The notes: generated by a model from the sequence alone, not told the origin. A stretch of 10,117 bases of DNA from Ferruginibacter sp. (GCA_025362765.1 JANYFI010000837.1:1-10117); one strand, 5' to 3'; numbered from the stretch's first letter, positions 1 to 7,299 are shown. Numbers and translations are program-made.

Positions 1-63
1 CGTTAAAAAATCATTTGTTAGTTAAGTAGATATTTCGATACATTTAAAAAAATATTTGGCTTT

Positions 64-1182
64 ATGGCAACACAAAGATTTACGGCACTAGATGTTTTTC
101 GTGGCATGACAATCTGTTTTATGATCATAGTAAATACACCGGGCAACGGGCTTACAACCTATTCAGAATTGGAGCATGCGCATTGGAATGGCTTTACACC
201 GACAGACCTGGTGTTTCCTTCTTTTCTATTTGCAGTAGGTAATGCCCTTAGTTTTGTAATGCCCCGTTGGGATAATTTGCCCGCAGGTACTGTTGTTTGG
301 AAAATTTTAAAAAGAACATTGATTATATTTTTACTGGGTTATCTAATGTATTGGTTTCCCTTTGTAAAACAGGTGTCGGGTGAGTGGATGATAGCGCCTT
401 TTAATCAAACCCGTGTATTTGGCGTGTTGCAACGCATTGCATTATGTTATGGCGTTGCGGCCTTGTTGCTGTATTTTTTCAAACCTCGATTAACTATTAT
501 TATCGCTGTTGGTTTGCTATTGCTTTATTGGGTAATATTATTATTGTACCATGATGGTGGCGATCCATTCAGTATGGAAGGAAATGCCGGCACTTTACTG
601 GATAAATGGTTATTGGGCAACGATCATTTGTACCACGGTGAAGGCATCGCCTTTGATCCCGAGGGATTATTGGGTACCATGTCCGCTGTAGGCAATGTGG
701 TAGGAGGTTTTGTAGTGGGAAGTTTTATTCAGCGAAAAGGAAAGACTTATGAAATGCTTACTCAATTGTTGCTGGCGGGGGCAAGCCTCATGGTAATCGC
801 CTGGGCATGGAACCACTTTTTTCCAGTAAATAAAAAATTATGGAGTGGTTCTTTTGTATGCCTTACTGTTGGCCTTGACTGCATCATTATCTCCGCGGTA
901 ATTTATATAATTGACTTTTTACACAAAACAAAATGGACTTACTTTTTTGAAGTATTGGGTCGCAATCCGTTGTTTATTTATCTGTTGAGTGAGCTCGGAG
1001 TAACACTGTTATACTTGTTTACCGTGCGGCCAAAAGTGTCGGTTTACAAATGGATATACGACACCATTTATGTCCATGCCGGAGATTATTTCGGGTCCTT
1101 GTTATTTGCTATTAGTGTAATGCTGGTTTGCTGGCTGGTAGGTTATTGGATGGATAAGAAGAAGCTTTATGTGAGGGTATAG
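64..1182 (+). CDS. Membrane acyltransferase, HGSNAT/NagX-like (DUF5009 / COG4299 type)
   Basis: A 372-residue polytopic protein with about ten hydrophobic segments and almost no soluble part. The N-terminus has the family signature: LDVFRGMTI at residues 9-17, a V-N-x-P-G motif at 23-27, and HAHWNGFTPTDLVFP at 38-52. In the family, which includes human heparan-alpha-glucosaminide N-acetyltransferase and bacterial NagX, the His of the HAxWNG motif is the proposed acetyl-carrying residue; here it is His38. The family is thought to move an acetyl group from cytoplasmic acetyl-CoA across the membrane to an amino sugar. The glycan substrate of this member cannot be read from the sequence. The length matches bacterial homologues and the C-terminus ends normally in a short Lys-rich tail. 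The ATG at 64 is chosen because it places the signature at the expected distance. The gene stands alone and converges on the membrane-protein operon at 1267-3422. Family assignment is strong; biochemical role is inferred. Confidence 0.9.
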   Translation: MATQRFTALDVFRGMTICFMIIVNTPGNGLTTYSELEHAHWNGFTPTDLVFPSFLFAVGNALSFVMPRWDNLPAGTVVWKILKRTLIIFLLGYLMYWFPFVKQVSGEWMIAPFNQTRVFGVLQRIALCYGVAALLLYFFKPRLTIIIAVGLLLLYWVILLLYHDGGDPFSMEGNAGTLLDKWLLGNDHLYHGEGIAFDPEGLLGTMSAVGNVVGGFVVGSFIQRKGKTYEMLTQLLLAGASLMVIAWAWNHFFPVNKKLWSGSFVCLTVGLDCIIISAVIYIIDFLHKTKWTYFFEVLGRNPLFIYLLSELGVTLLYLFTVRPKVSVYKWIYDTIYVHAGDYFGSLLFAISVMLVCWLVGYWMDKKKLYVRV

Positions 1183-1214
1183 ATTTCGTCCGTTTTTTTA
1201 GAAATATTATTATT

Positions 1215-1239
1215 GTTGACCTGCCTTGAGCAGGTCAAC
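1215..1239. terminator. Perfect 10-bp hairpin between convergent genes
   Basis: The arms GTTGACCTGC (1215-1224) and GCAGGTCAAC (1230-1239) are exact reverse complements around a 5-base loop. The hairpin lies 33 bp past the stop of the acyltransferase gene and 28 bp past the end of the opposing operon, so it could end transcription from both sides. The following plus-strand sequence is T-rich but interrupted (TTGTTTATAAAA), and there is no clean U-tract on the minus side. Its position and stem quality support a terminator; strict intrinsic termination is less certain. Confidence 0.6.
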
Positions 1240-1266
1240 TTGTTTATAAAATGATTGATAATTGAT

Positions 1267-2427
1267 TTAAAAATCACCACTGGCCCCGCCACCACCAAAA
1301 TTGCCCCCTCCAAAATTGTTGTCGCTGGCAGGTGTAACACCCGAAAATGTTTCCGCAATTACCAGCGCTTCTATATTTAATTTACCCTGCATTTGGTTGT
1401 CTGCAATAGCTTCTGATGTAAAGCCATTGATGGGTTGCCGCAGGTATTGAATTAATAAATAAGCGCCTGTTATCAATATGGCACCTCCGGACGCCATGGC
1501 GATTTCCATTGGCATAACGGCATAATAATATCGCACGGTAAAAATGATTGCCGCCACCAGCAATAATCCAACTCTTAAAAATACTACCTCCTTTTTTTTT
1601 ATACCCCAATAAATGTAGACTATTGGTATAAAAATGGTAAAGAACCAAAATATCCATCCGAATGGTAATTCGTCATTTTTTTCCAGATCAAGATGAAACA
1701 TATTGATAGAAGCTTCTCTAACAGCACAGTAATTCACCGAAATGTAAATGCACAACAGTGCCGTAATCTTCATAAAAGTGAAGGCGTCTTTATAAAACCG
1801 GAAAGCAACTTTTTTGGATAAATTTTGTGCAATGAAATAAAAGATAACTGATATTATAAACAGCACAAAAGGCATGGCAGCTTTTGCAAAATTACCAGCG
1901 GTACCAAGGCTTAGCAATACAAAAGCTAACAACGCCAATACCGCCAATATACCCATAAGCGGGTGTATAAATCGAACTAAAAAATAAGCGGCTATTAATA
2001 ACGTGATGAGGGCATTTGCGGCAGGAGATATGTCGCCCAGCATGTTGATACCGCCAATAATACATGCCCCGGTAATCCATATCAATGCATCATCTGTGCC
2101 CGATTGAAAATGATTTTTTCTTTCAACCATTACTTCCAATGCAAAATAAGCTGCCAATGCCAGTACAAACAACACAACCGCAAAACTCTTTTCTCCGCCG
2201 CCACTTAACAAAGTTAGCGACAGCAACCCCAGTGAAAATGAGGCGATCACCACCGTTAGAATAAACAGGCCAATCCGAATAAATATATTGGGCGTATAAA
2301 ACCCAACTGAGTATTTTGCCGAAGCCACCTCTTTTTCTTCTTTGGTAATGCAATTCACGGCAGCAGCTTCCTCCAGTTGTTGTTGTACCTGCAGGTTATC
2401 TAACCAGTTGGTGTTATATGCAATCAT
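1267..2427 (-). CDS. Multi-pass membrane protein with Gly-rich C-terminal tail, second gene of a DUF2157-type pair
   Basis: A 386-residue protein of unknown function. Residues 1 to about 45 are soluble and Glu/Ala-rich, containing ITKEEKEVASAKY. About ten hydrophobic helices follow, and then a soluble tail from about residue 335. The tail ends in an Asn/Gly-rich stretch, NNFGGGNFGGGGASGDF. A similar GGGGASG ending is common in membrane-anchored TPM-domain (YgcG-like) proteins, but no TPM domain is present here. The start ATG at 2427 overlaps the stop of the upstream DUF2157-like gene in an ATGA arrangement, which implies translational coupling and decides the start. The short cytoplasmic head followed by a helix bundle repeats the layout of its partner, so the two may be diverged relatives or parts of one membrane complex; that is inference. 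The reading frame is intact. Confidence 0.8.
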   Translation of the reverse strand: MIAYNTNWLDNLQVQQQLEEAAAVNCITKEEKEVASAKYSVGFYTPNIFIRIGLFILTVVIASFSLGLLSLTLLSGGGEKSFAVVLFVLALAAYFALEVMVERKNHFQSGTDDALIWITGACIIGGINMLGDISPAANALITLLIAAYFLVRFIHPLMGILAVLALLAFVLLSLGTAGNFAKAAMPFVLFIISVIFYFIAQNLSKKVAFRFYKDAFTFMKITALLCIYISVNYCAVREASINMFHLDLEKNDELPFGWIFWFFTIFIPIVYIYWGIKKKEVVFLRVGLLLVAAIIFTVRYYYAVMPMEIAMASGGAILITGAYLLIQYLRQPINGFTSEAIADNQMQGKLNIEALVIAETFSGVTPASDNNFGGGNFGGGGASGDF

Positions 2428-3422
2428 GATTGTTTTAGTTGTTTGTTCATTTTAATCAGGAAGAAGATGAGTCCAATGGATGCTGCTATAAAATAAATGC
2501 AGGCCAGCATAAAACCACCAATATCCAGGCGGGCAGTATAAAACAACAGCCGAATTACTACATAACTCAATCCTATAAACCCATATAAACTTAGCAGCAG
2601 TAAAAAGTAAAACGAATTTTCCTTACGGGCTTTAAGGTAAAAGAAAAAACAGGTTGCCGCCAGCAAAAGAAACCATGCCAGATACCAGGCGTCAAATTTA
2701 AATTCAGTCGCCAGGCAGGAAATAAACAGGATATGCGTTCCGAAATTGCTGTATGTAAATTCAAAATGAGCTTTAGTGTTTCTTTTTTTTGTAAGCATTC
2801 CTGCAAGCAGTAAAACAACCCCCACTGCCAAACCGGTGAAAATAATGGTGCTGTCATCAAAATCATTTTGCTGTAGTATTTTCAGGGGTGTAAGGGTAAT
2901 ACCCGCCCAGGCGGCAAAGCTTGTAATGGCCAAACTTAAAATGGCAAGGTTATCAAAATAATAGGCCGAAAAAAACAGGACTATCATAGGTATAAAAGTG
3001 GCTAGCCCGTAGCGATTGCCAAACACATTGTATTGAAACTGCAGGTAGCCGGTAAAGCTCACAAAGGTGAGGCAGGCCAGCAATAAAACATAATCGAAAA
3101 ACACATTGGGCGAGGCTGTTCTTTGTAGAGAGAAAGAAGCTGTTGTTTTAATACAATAGTAAAAACTTGCCGCTGATACCAACGCAATAAATGCAAGTAT
3201 GGCCTGGTGACCGATCGAGTCAATATTTTTGTAAATCAAGATGCCTATACCCGCACTCAGCAAAAGTACACCGAGGTAAAGAATTGTTTTCAGTTCCCAG
3301 TGCAATGAAAATAGTTTTTTAGCGGCAGCTGTTTGTATCTTTTCCAGTGAGGCATCCGAGATGTCGCCCTCTCCATATAGTTTATTGAACATTGAAACAT
3401 CCATGCGGTAAAATAAAGACAT
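2424..3422 (-). CDS. DUF2157-like multi-pass membrane protein, first gene of the pair
   Basis: A 332-residue protein with a soluble head of about 40 residues, including LYGEGDISDASLEKI, followed by about ten transmembrane helices starting with a long segment near residues 45-63. A short helical cytoplasmic head ahead of a helix bundle is the DUF2157 pattern; the family has no established function. The match is by layout and general look, not by a diagnostic motif. The stop codon overlaps the start of the next gene (ATGA), so the two form an operon read from right to left. The start is ambiguous: ATG at 3422 gives the full product, while an in-frame ATG six codons later (M7, 3404) would fit a weak TAACTTTT element just upstream of 3422, which differs from the Bacteroidota -7 consensus TAnnTTTG by one base. 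No matching -33 element was found. Confidence 0.75.
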   Translation of the reverse strand: MSLFYRMDVSMFNKLYGEGDISDASLEKIQTAAAKKLFSLHWELKTILYLGVLLLSAGIGILIYKNIDSIGHQAILAFIALVSAASFYYCIKTTASFSLQRTASPNVFFDYVLLLACLTFVSFTGYLQFQYNVFGNRYGLATFIPMIVLFFSAYYFDNLAILSLAITSFAAWAGITLTPLKILQQNDFDDSTIIFTGLAVGVVLLLAGMLTKKRNTKAHFEFTYSNFGTHILFISCLATEFKFDAWYLAWFLLLAATCFFFYLKARKENSFYFLLLLSLYGFIGLSYVVIRLLFYTARLDIGGFMLACIYFIAASIGLIFFLIKMNKQLKQS

Positions 3423-3839
3423 AAAAAGTTAGCCGGATAAAATATTTTGATACCACGAATTTTTTAGCATGAATTATACGAAATGGAATGTTGCTATTAC
3501 ACTAATTGAAAGACATGGATTACACGAATTTTTATCATGAATTACATGAATTTGAATTACAGGAATTGCACGAATTTTGATACCCGAATTAAATACTGTG
3601 ATTGATGCGATTCGAAATGGGGAACCGATGTTCTGTGGAAGGCTGTTTTAAAGGTATGGAAGCACATTCGGGTTAAAAGGGCTGCATAATGGTTTGCGGT
3701 ATAAAGTAGTGACACAATCCGTCGCGGCGCATTGAACATGGCTGTATTTGTCAGGACACCACTGTTTTTAAAACGTTTAATAACGGGCAAACATTTAATA
3801 TCTTAGTGTTTCATTGCCACAAGGCATAATTTCAATACT
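3423..3839. other. Intergenic region between divergent genes: repeat cluster plus unassigned sequence
   Basis: The left part (about 3454-3593) holds degenerate ACGAATT-type repeats, described separately. The right part (about 3600-3790) is less AT-rich. An open frame exists there on the minus strand, but its product is rich in His, Arg, Phe and Ser, resembles no family I know, and has no recognisable expression signals. The segment may be a remnant or a repeat. A weak candidate promoter for the carboxylase gene is TATCTTAG at 3799-3806 (one mismatch to TAnnTTTG), with TTA rather than TTG 19 bases further upstream. The 33 bases between it and the ATG show no clear ribosome binding site. Confidence 0.5.
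3454..3593. repeat. Cluster of degenerate ATTACACGAATT-type repeats
   Basis: The core CACGAATTTTT, followed within a few bases by CATGAATTA, occurs at 3454 and again at 3523, a 69-base offset. Related units, ATTACACTAATT (about 3496-3507) and several variants of AATTACA-GAATT and CACGAATTTTGATA between 3530 and 3593, fill the rest. The units are direct, degenerate and irregularly spaced, which argues against CRISPR. The same ATTACAC-(T/G)-ATTA unit appears inverted at 7158-7293, so this is a dispersed family. No function is assigned. Confidence 0.6.
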
Positions 3840-5465
3840 ATGGATTTAGCATTCAACATAAATGAAGATGCTATGAAGCTGGCGTATAGCCAGGTTCGGC
3901 AAAAGCTGGAAACCATTTATGAAGGTGGTGGAAAAGCAGCTATTAAAAAACAACATGAAAGAAATAAATTAACGGCCAGGGAGAGAATAAAATATCTATG
4001 CGATGCAGATAAAGCCTTTATTGAAATGGGCGCTTTCGCAGGGTACGAAATGTACACTGAACATGGCGGCTGCCCTGCCGGAGGAACAGTAAGCGGCATC
4101 GGTTATGTGAGTGGACGGCAATGCCTTATCGTTGCGAATGACCAGACCGTAAAAGCCGGTGCCTGGTTTCCCATTACGGGTAAAAAAAATCTACGCATGC
4201 AGGAAATGGCGATGGAGAATCGCTTGCCCGTTATTTACCTGGTTGACAGTGCGGGTGTTTACCTGCCTCTGCAGGAGGAGATTTTTCCCGATAAAGAACA
4301 TTTTGGCCGCGTGTTTCGCAACAATGCGCAGATGAGTGCGATGGGTATTACACAGATTGCAGCAGTGTTGGGCGCCTGTGTAGCAGGTGGAGCTTACCTG
4401 CCCATAATGAGTGATGAAACGCTAATGGTAGAAGGCAATGGTTCAATCTTTCTGGCCGGTCCGTACCTGGTAAAAGCAGCCATCGGCGAAACAGTTGATG
4501 CTGAAACGCTGGGCGGTGCCGTTACGCATACGGAAATAAGCGGCATTGCTGATTATAAATTTGAAACAGAACAGGAATGCCTCGACCATATCAAAAAGAT
4601 TATGAGCAAACTTGCCAGGCCCGCCGATGCAGGTTTTGACAGGATCGTTTCAAAAGAACCTGCCGCTTCCACTAATATTTATGGCGTAATAAATGAAGGC
4701 AATACAAAGCCTTACGATATGGTGCAACTGGTTGAGTGTATCACAGATGAAGGTAGCTTTGATCAGTTTAAAGAAGAGTATGGCAAAACCATTGTGTGCG
4801 GCTATGGCCGCATTGAAGGATGGGCAGTAGGCATTGTAGCCAATCAGCGATTGATAGTAAAAAATAAAAAAGGGGAGATGCAGTTGGGCGGGGTTATTTA
4901 CAATGACAGCGCAGATAAAGCCGCCCGTTTTATTATGAATTGCAACCAGAAAAAAATACCGCTTGTTTTTTTACAGGATGTAACAGGCTTTATGGTGGGC
5001 AGCCGCAGCGAGCAATCGGGCATTATTAAAGATGGCGCTAAAATGGTGAACGCCGTTGCCAATTCGGTGGTACCCAAAATTACTATCATCATTGGCAACA
5101 GTTATGGTGCCGGTAATTACGCCATGTGTGGCAAAGCATACGACCCCCGTTTTATTTATGCGTGGCCCACAGCAAAAATCGCGGTGATGGGTGGAGAACA
5201 GGCTGCTAAGACGTTGTTGCAGATCCAGGTGGCGTCGCTGAAAGCGAAAGGCAAAACTATATTGCCTAAAGACGAAGCTGATTTACTGAAAGAAATTACG
5301 CAGCGTTACCAGCAACAGACAACTCCTTATTATGCCGCAGCAAGACTATGGGTTGACGCAATCATCGATCCTGCCGATACCAGGATGCTGATAGCCGAAG
5401 GCATTGCGGCGGCTAGTCAAAATAGCCATATTGCTGAATTTAAGACGGGTGTTTTACAGGTGTAA
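3840..5465 (+). CDS. Acyl-CoA carboxylase beta (carboxyltransferase) subunit, methylcrotonoyl-CoA carboxylase-like
   Basis: A 541-residue protein covering both crotonase-like carboxyltransferase domains. This subunit moves the carboxyl group from biotin to an acyl-CoA in the cytoplasm. Near the N-terminus is KLTARERIKYL, typical of the family. The two oxyanion-hole Gly motifs are visible: VAGGAY at residues 181-186 and NSYGAGNYAM at 420-429. The stretch DSAGVYLPLQEEIFPDKEHF and the block GSIFLAGPYLVKAAIGE are closest to methylcrotonoyl-CoA carboxylase beta chains, and the length is close to the usual 535 or so residues. A role in leucine/isovalerate breakdown is therefore likely; propionyl- or geranyl-CoA carboxylase activity cannot be excluded. 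The biotin-carrying alpha subunit and other leucine-pathway genes are not in the window, so the gene looks unlinked. The start ATG at 3840 gives the normal family N-terminus. Confidence 0.93.
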   Translation: MDLAFNINEDAMKLAYSQVRQKLETIYEGGGKAAIKKQHERNKLTARERIKYLCDADKAFIEMGAFAGYEMYTEHGGCPAGGTVSGIGYVSGRQCLIVANDQTVKAGAWFPITGKKNLRMQEMAMENRLPVIYLVDSAGVYLPLQEEIFPDKEHFGRVFRNNAQMSAMGITQIAAVLGACVAGGAYLPIMSDETLMVEGNGSIFLAGPYLVKAAIGETVDAETLGGAVTHTEISGIADYKFETEQECLDHIKKIMSKLARPADAGFDRIVSKEPAASTNIYGVINEGNTKPYDMVQLVECITDEGSFDQFKEEYGKTIVCGYGRIEGWAVGIVANQRLIVKNKKGEMQLGGVIYNDSADKAARFIMNCNQKKIPLVFLQDVTGFMVGSRSEQSGIIKDGAKMVNAVANSVVPKITIIIGNSYGAGNYAMCGKAYDPRFIYAWPTAKIAVMGGEQAAKTLLQIQVASLKAKGKTILPKDEADLLKEITQRYQQQTTPYYAAARLWVDAIIDPADTRMLIAEGIAAASQNSHIAEFKTGVLQV

Positions 5466-5642
5466 ATGATTTTTTGTTAGGGATGTTTGTATCGGCCTGC
5501 ATGTTGAATAACAGCAAAATAAATGAATCAACCTTTCAAATAGAAAGCAGCGTTAGCATAATTTTTGAAAATGTATTTTATATGCTTACTATGTTTCTAT
5601 GTGGTAAAAAAAATTAAAACCCAATAGCACAGTATTTTTATA

Positions 5643-5654
5643 GGATACGTATCC
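5643..5654. promoter_or_regulatory. Perfect 12-bp palindrome, possible operator
   Basis: GGATACGTATCC is exactly self-complementary and sits in a very AT-rich context followed by an A-run on the plus strand. Dyads of this size can be binding sites for dimeric regulators, but no gene start lies within 150 bp on either strand, so a regulated target is not evident. It could equally be chance or part of a decayed element. Confidence 0.25.
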
Positions 5655-5740
5655 CAAAAAAAATAAATCATTTGAGTAATAAAAATCTTTTAAATGATTG
5701 ACTACACTACGTTAGAGGGAAAGTATTTTTTCTTCGTGAA

Positions 5741-5770
5741 GATGCCAGCTGTTAAAGAGGCGCTGGCATC
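5741..5770. repeat. Inverted repeat / hairpin with 9-bp arms
   Basis: GATGCCAGC (5741-5749) and GCTGGCATC (5762-5770) are perfect reverse complements with a 12-base loop. The GC-rich stem stands out from AT-rich surroundings. No T-tract follows on either strand, so it is not a standard terminator. Confidence 0.5.
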
Positions 5771-5997
5771 GGCATTGATCGGGTGAGTTATATCAGCATC
5801 AGTAAATAAATCAGTAAAAATATTGGTCCGGGCAAAGAAACAATGTGGTAAATAGTTGCGTCGCCCTCTTTTACTTTTACAGTTCTGTGGTACAGTTCTC
5901 CAGTTTGGGAAGGCTGCAATTATTCCATTTTTTCCAATGCAGCCGTTCTTCAAAATGATTAACACCGCGTTTAATTTCAGCGAACGATTTGATGGAA

Positions 5998-6376
5998 GAA
6001 ATAGCCGTAGGCATAACCTATGGCTATTTCAAATTACATGGTTCAAACCCTTAAGGATTGATGTTGCATTTTGTGGGTTGCACCGGCGGCTATTCGAATT
6101 CAACCCTTGCAGGGTTTTGTTGCATTTTGTAGTTCACTGCTAGTTGCACTCGTTGCTATTCAGGGCTAAGTTAATTGCTTATGAGTTTTGCGACTATCCC
6201 GAAGGGATGAATTTGATTAGCCATGGGTATAAACCCGTGGAGCATGTGTAAAAATTATACAACCCTGGCAGGGTTGCATAAAACATTAAATTAGATGATT
6301 CAACCTTTTCAGGGTTGATAGTGCATTTTGCGGGTCGCCACCGGTTGCAACGGTAGCTTCTCAAATTGAAGCCCTG
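5998..6376. repeat. REP-like array of palindromic units
   Basis: At least six small palindromes follow each other. (1) GAAATAGCCGTAGG / CCTATGGCTATTTC, 5998-6030, a 14-bp stem with one G-U pair and a 5-base loop. (2) A decayed CAA-CCCTTAAGG-TTG unit, 6042-6061. (3) CAACCCTTGCAGGGTTTTG, 6101-6119. (4) ATCCCGAAGGGAT, 6196-6208, then CCATGGGTATAAACCCGTGG, 6221-6240. (5) CAACCCTGGCAGGGTTG, 6260-6276, perfect 7-bp arms. (6) CAACCTTTTCAGGGTTG, 6301-6317, then an imperfect ACCGGTTGCAACGGT, 6340-6354. Spacers are also shared: TGCATTTTG follows units 2, 3 and 6, and GGCTATTC / TGCTATTC recurs. The pattern is that of a dispersed intergenic REP/BIME-type family in several diverged copies. No transposase of the RAYT/IS200 type is present in the window. 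Confidence 0.75.
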
Positions 6377-6411
6377 CAAATTTTGTTACGTATAATTTTC
6401 TCCCACATGTT

Positions 6412-7140
6412 TTACAAATTCAAATAATAATCTTTCAACAAGCCAATAAATTCATCTGTATAAACATTTTGCTCATTTTTTATACTCAGTTCTTTGGTTG
6501 CGGCAATGGCCGGCGTTGCAGATAAAAATAAAATACCCCTAAACCAGGGATGGTTTGCGGTATGCCTCACCAGGATTTGTTGCTGCAAATAAAAATGGGC
6601 TTCGTTTGCTCCGTTAATAAATTCATCAATCCTGTGGTAGGGCAACAGTACCGCCAGCACGCCGCCTGATTTTAAAAGCCTTTCGGCGGTAGTTAATAAT
6701 TGTTGCAAATTAAAGGTGGTACTATGTTTCGCTGCATTTATCATTTCATCATCCGACGGTAGATCGCCTTCAAAAAATGGAGGGTTGCAAATTATACCAT
6801 CATATTTTTTATCACTGGCAAATTGTAGTACGTCAGTATGCATGGCTGTAAGTTGCTGATGAAAAGGGGAGGCCGAAAAATTTTGTTTCGCCTGTTCAAC
6901 AGCGGCACTATCAATATCTACCGTATCTATCGCAGCCTTTGTTTTTTGTGCCAGCATCAGGCTGAGTAAACCAGTTCCTGTGCCGATGTCCAGGTAATAA
7001 TAGTCAGCATTAATCAGTTCTTTATCTGCAAAGGTGTCAGCCACCATTGCTCCAAAAATACATGCATCAGTGCTCACTTTCATGGCACAGTGTTGCTGGT
7101 AAATGGTGAATTGTTTAAACTGAAAATAATTATTGGCCAT
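6412..7140 (-). CDS. trmN6: tRNA1(Val) (adenine(37)-N6)-methyltransferase
   Basis: A 242-residue S-adenosylmethionine-dependent methyltransferase of the YfiC/TrmN6 family, which makes m6A at position 37 of tRNA1(Val). The N-terminal signature FxFKxFxIxQxxxAMKVSTD is present at residues 6-25. The SAM-binding motif LDIGTGTGLLSL is at 50-61, an acidic ribose-binding VDID at 74-77, and the catalytic NPPF motif at 119-122. The length is close to that of the E. coli enzyme (about 245 residues), and the C-terminus is intact. The ATG at 7140 begins MANNYFQFKQF, the usual family start. It lies downstream of tsaD on the same strand, 159 bp away. The spacer is taken up by an inverted-repeat element, so co-transcription is uncertain. 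A different adenine specificity within the family cannot be ruled out from sequence. Confidence 0.92.
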   Translation of the reverse strand: MANNYFQFKQFTIYQQHCAMKVSTDACIFGAMVADTFADKELINADYYYLDIGTGTGLLSLMLAQKTKAAIDTVDIDSAAVEQAKQNFSASPFHQQLTAMHTDVLQFASDKKYDGIICNPPFFEGDLPSDDEMINAAKHSTTFNLQQLLTTAERLLKSGGVLAVLLPYHRIDEFINGANEAHFYLQQQILVRHTANHPWFRGILFLSATPAIAATKELSIKNEQNVYTDEFIGLLKDYYLNL

Positions 7141-7157
7141 CTGGTTAATTGTTTTTT

Positions 7158-7293
7158 ATTACACTGATTAAGGCGAATTACACGGATTAAGAATGGCGAA
7201 ACTTACAAGTAAATAAAAAAAATACAGTATGCTTTAGAGAATTGCCGCATCAATAAAACTAATCAGTGTAATTGGTTTTAATTCGTGTAATCA
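7158..7293. repeat. Imperfect inverted-repeat element between tsaD and trmN6
   Basis: The left arm carries two units, ATTACACTGATTAA (7158-7171) and ATTACACGGATTAAG (7177-7191). The right arm carries their inverted counterparts, CTAATCAGTGTAAT (7259-7272) and TTAATTCGTGTAATC (7278-7292). In the tsaD transcript the arms could fold back on each other across a core of about 67 bases. It fills the spacer almost exactly from the tsaD stop to just before the trmN6 start. It may act as a terminator or mRNA-end structure for tsaD, or be a small non-autonomous mobile repeat. The units match those of the cluster at 3454-3593. Confidence 0.65.
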
Positions 7294-7299
7294 AATAAT

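Larger units (their letters stand above)
5466..5997. other. Non-coding, AT-rich region downstream of the carboxylase gene
   Basis: No convincing gene is seen. Short open frames on both strands (5702-5965 minus, 5856-6143 plus) overlap each other and look non-protein. Visible structures are a perfect 12-bp palindrome GGATACGTATCC (5643-5654), an AT-rich inverted repeat AATCATTT / AAATGATT (5666-5673 and 5692-5699), and a hairpin with arms GATGCCAGC / GCTGGCATC (5741-5749 and 5762-5770). No clear terminator follows the carboxylase stop, only a T-run at about 5470-5476. The part from 5700 to 5960 could be a decayed gene, but I cannot name it. Confidence 0.5.

Noticed and set aside
3454..3593. 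Possible CRISPR array
   Set aside because: The units are short, degenerate and irregularly spaced, there are no unique spacers of constant length, and no cas genes are in the window.
3700..3725. Apparent similarity of a GTGACACA-type word to sequence near 8420 on the other strand
   Set aside because: Only about eight bases agree and the surroundings differ, which is expected by chance.
3557..3790. Minus-strand open frame of 77 codons in the intergenic region
   Set aside because: Its end lies inside the degenerate repeat cluster, the product has odd composition rich in His, Arg, Phe and Ser with no family resemblance, and no start signal is visible. A decayed remnant remains possible.
5856..6143. 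Plus-strand open frame of 95 codons
   Set aside because: Its second half is a translation of the palindromic repeat array, and the first half overlaps another open frame on the opposite strand; it is most likely not a gene.
6194..6379. Minus-strand open frame of 61 codons
   Set aside because: It lies entirely within the palindromic repeat array and only reflects the repeat sequence.
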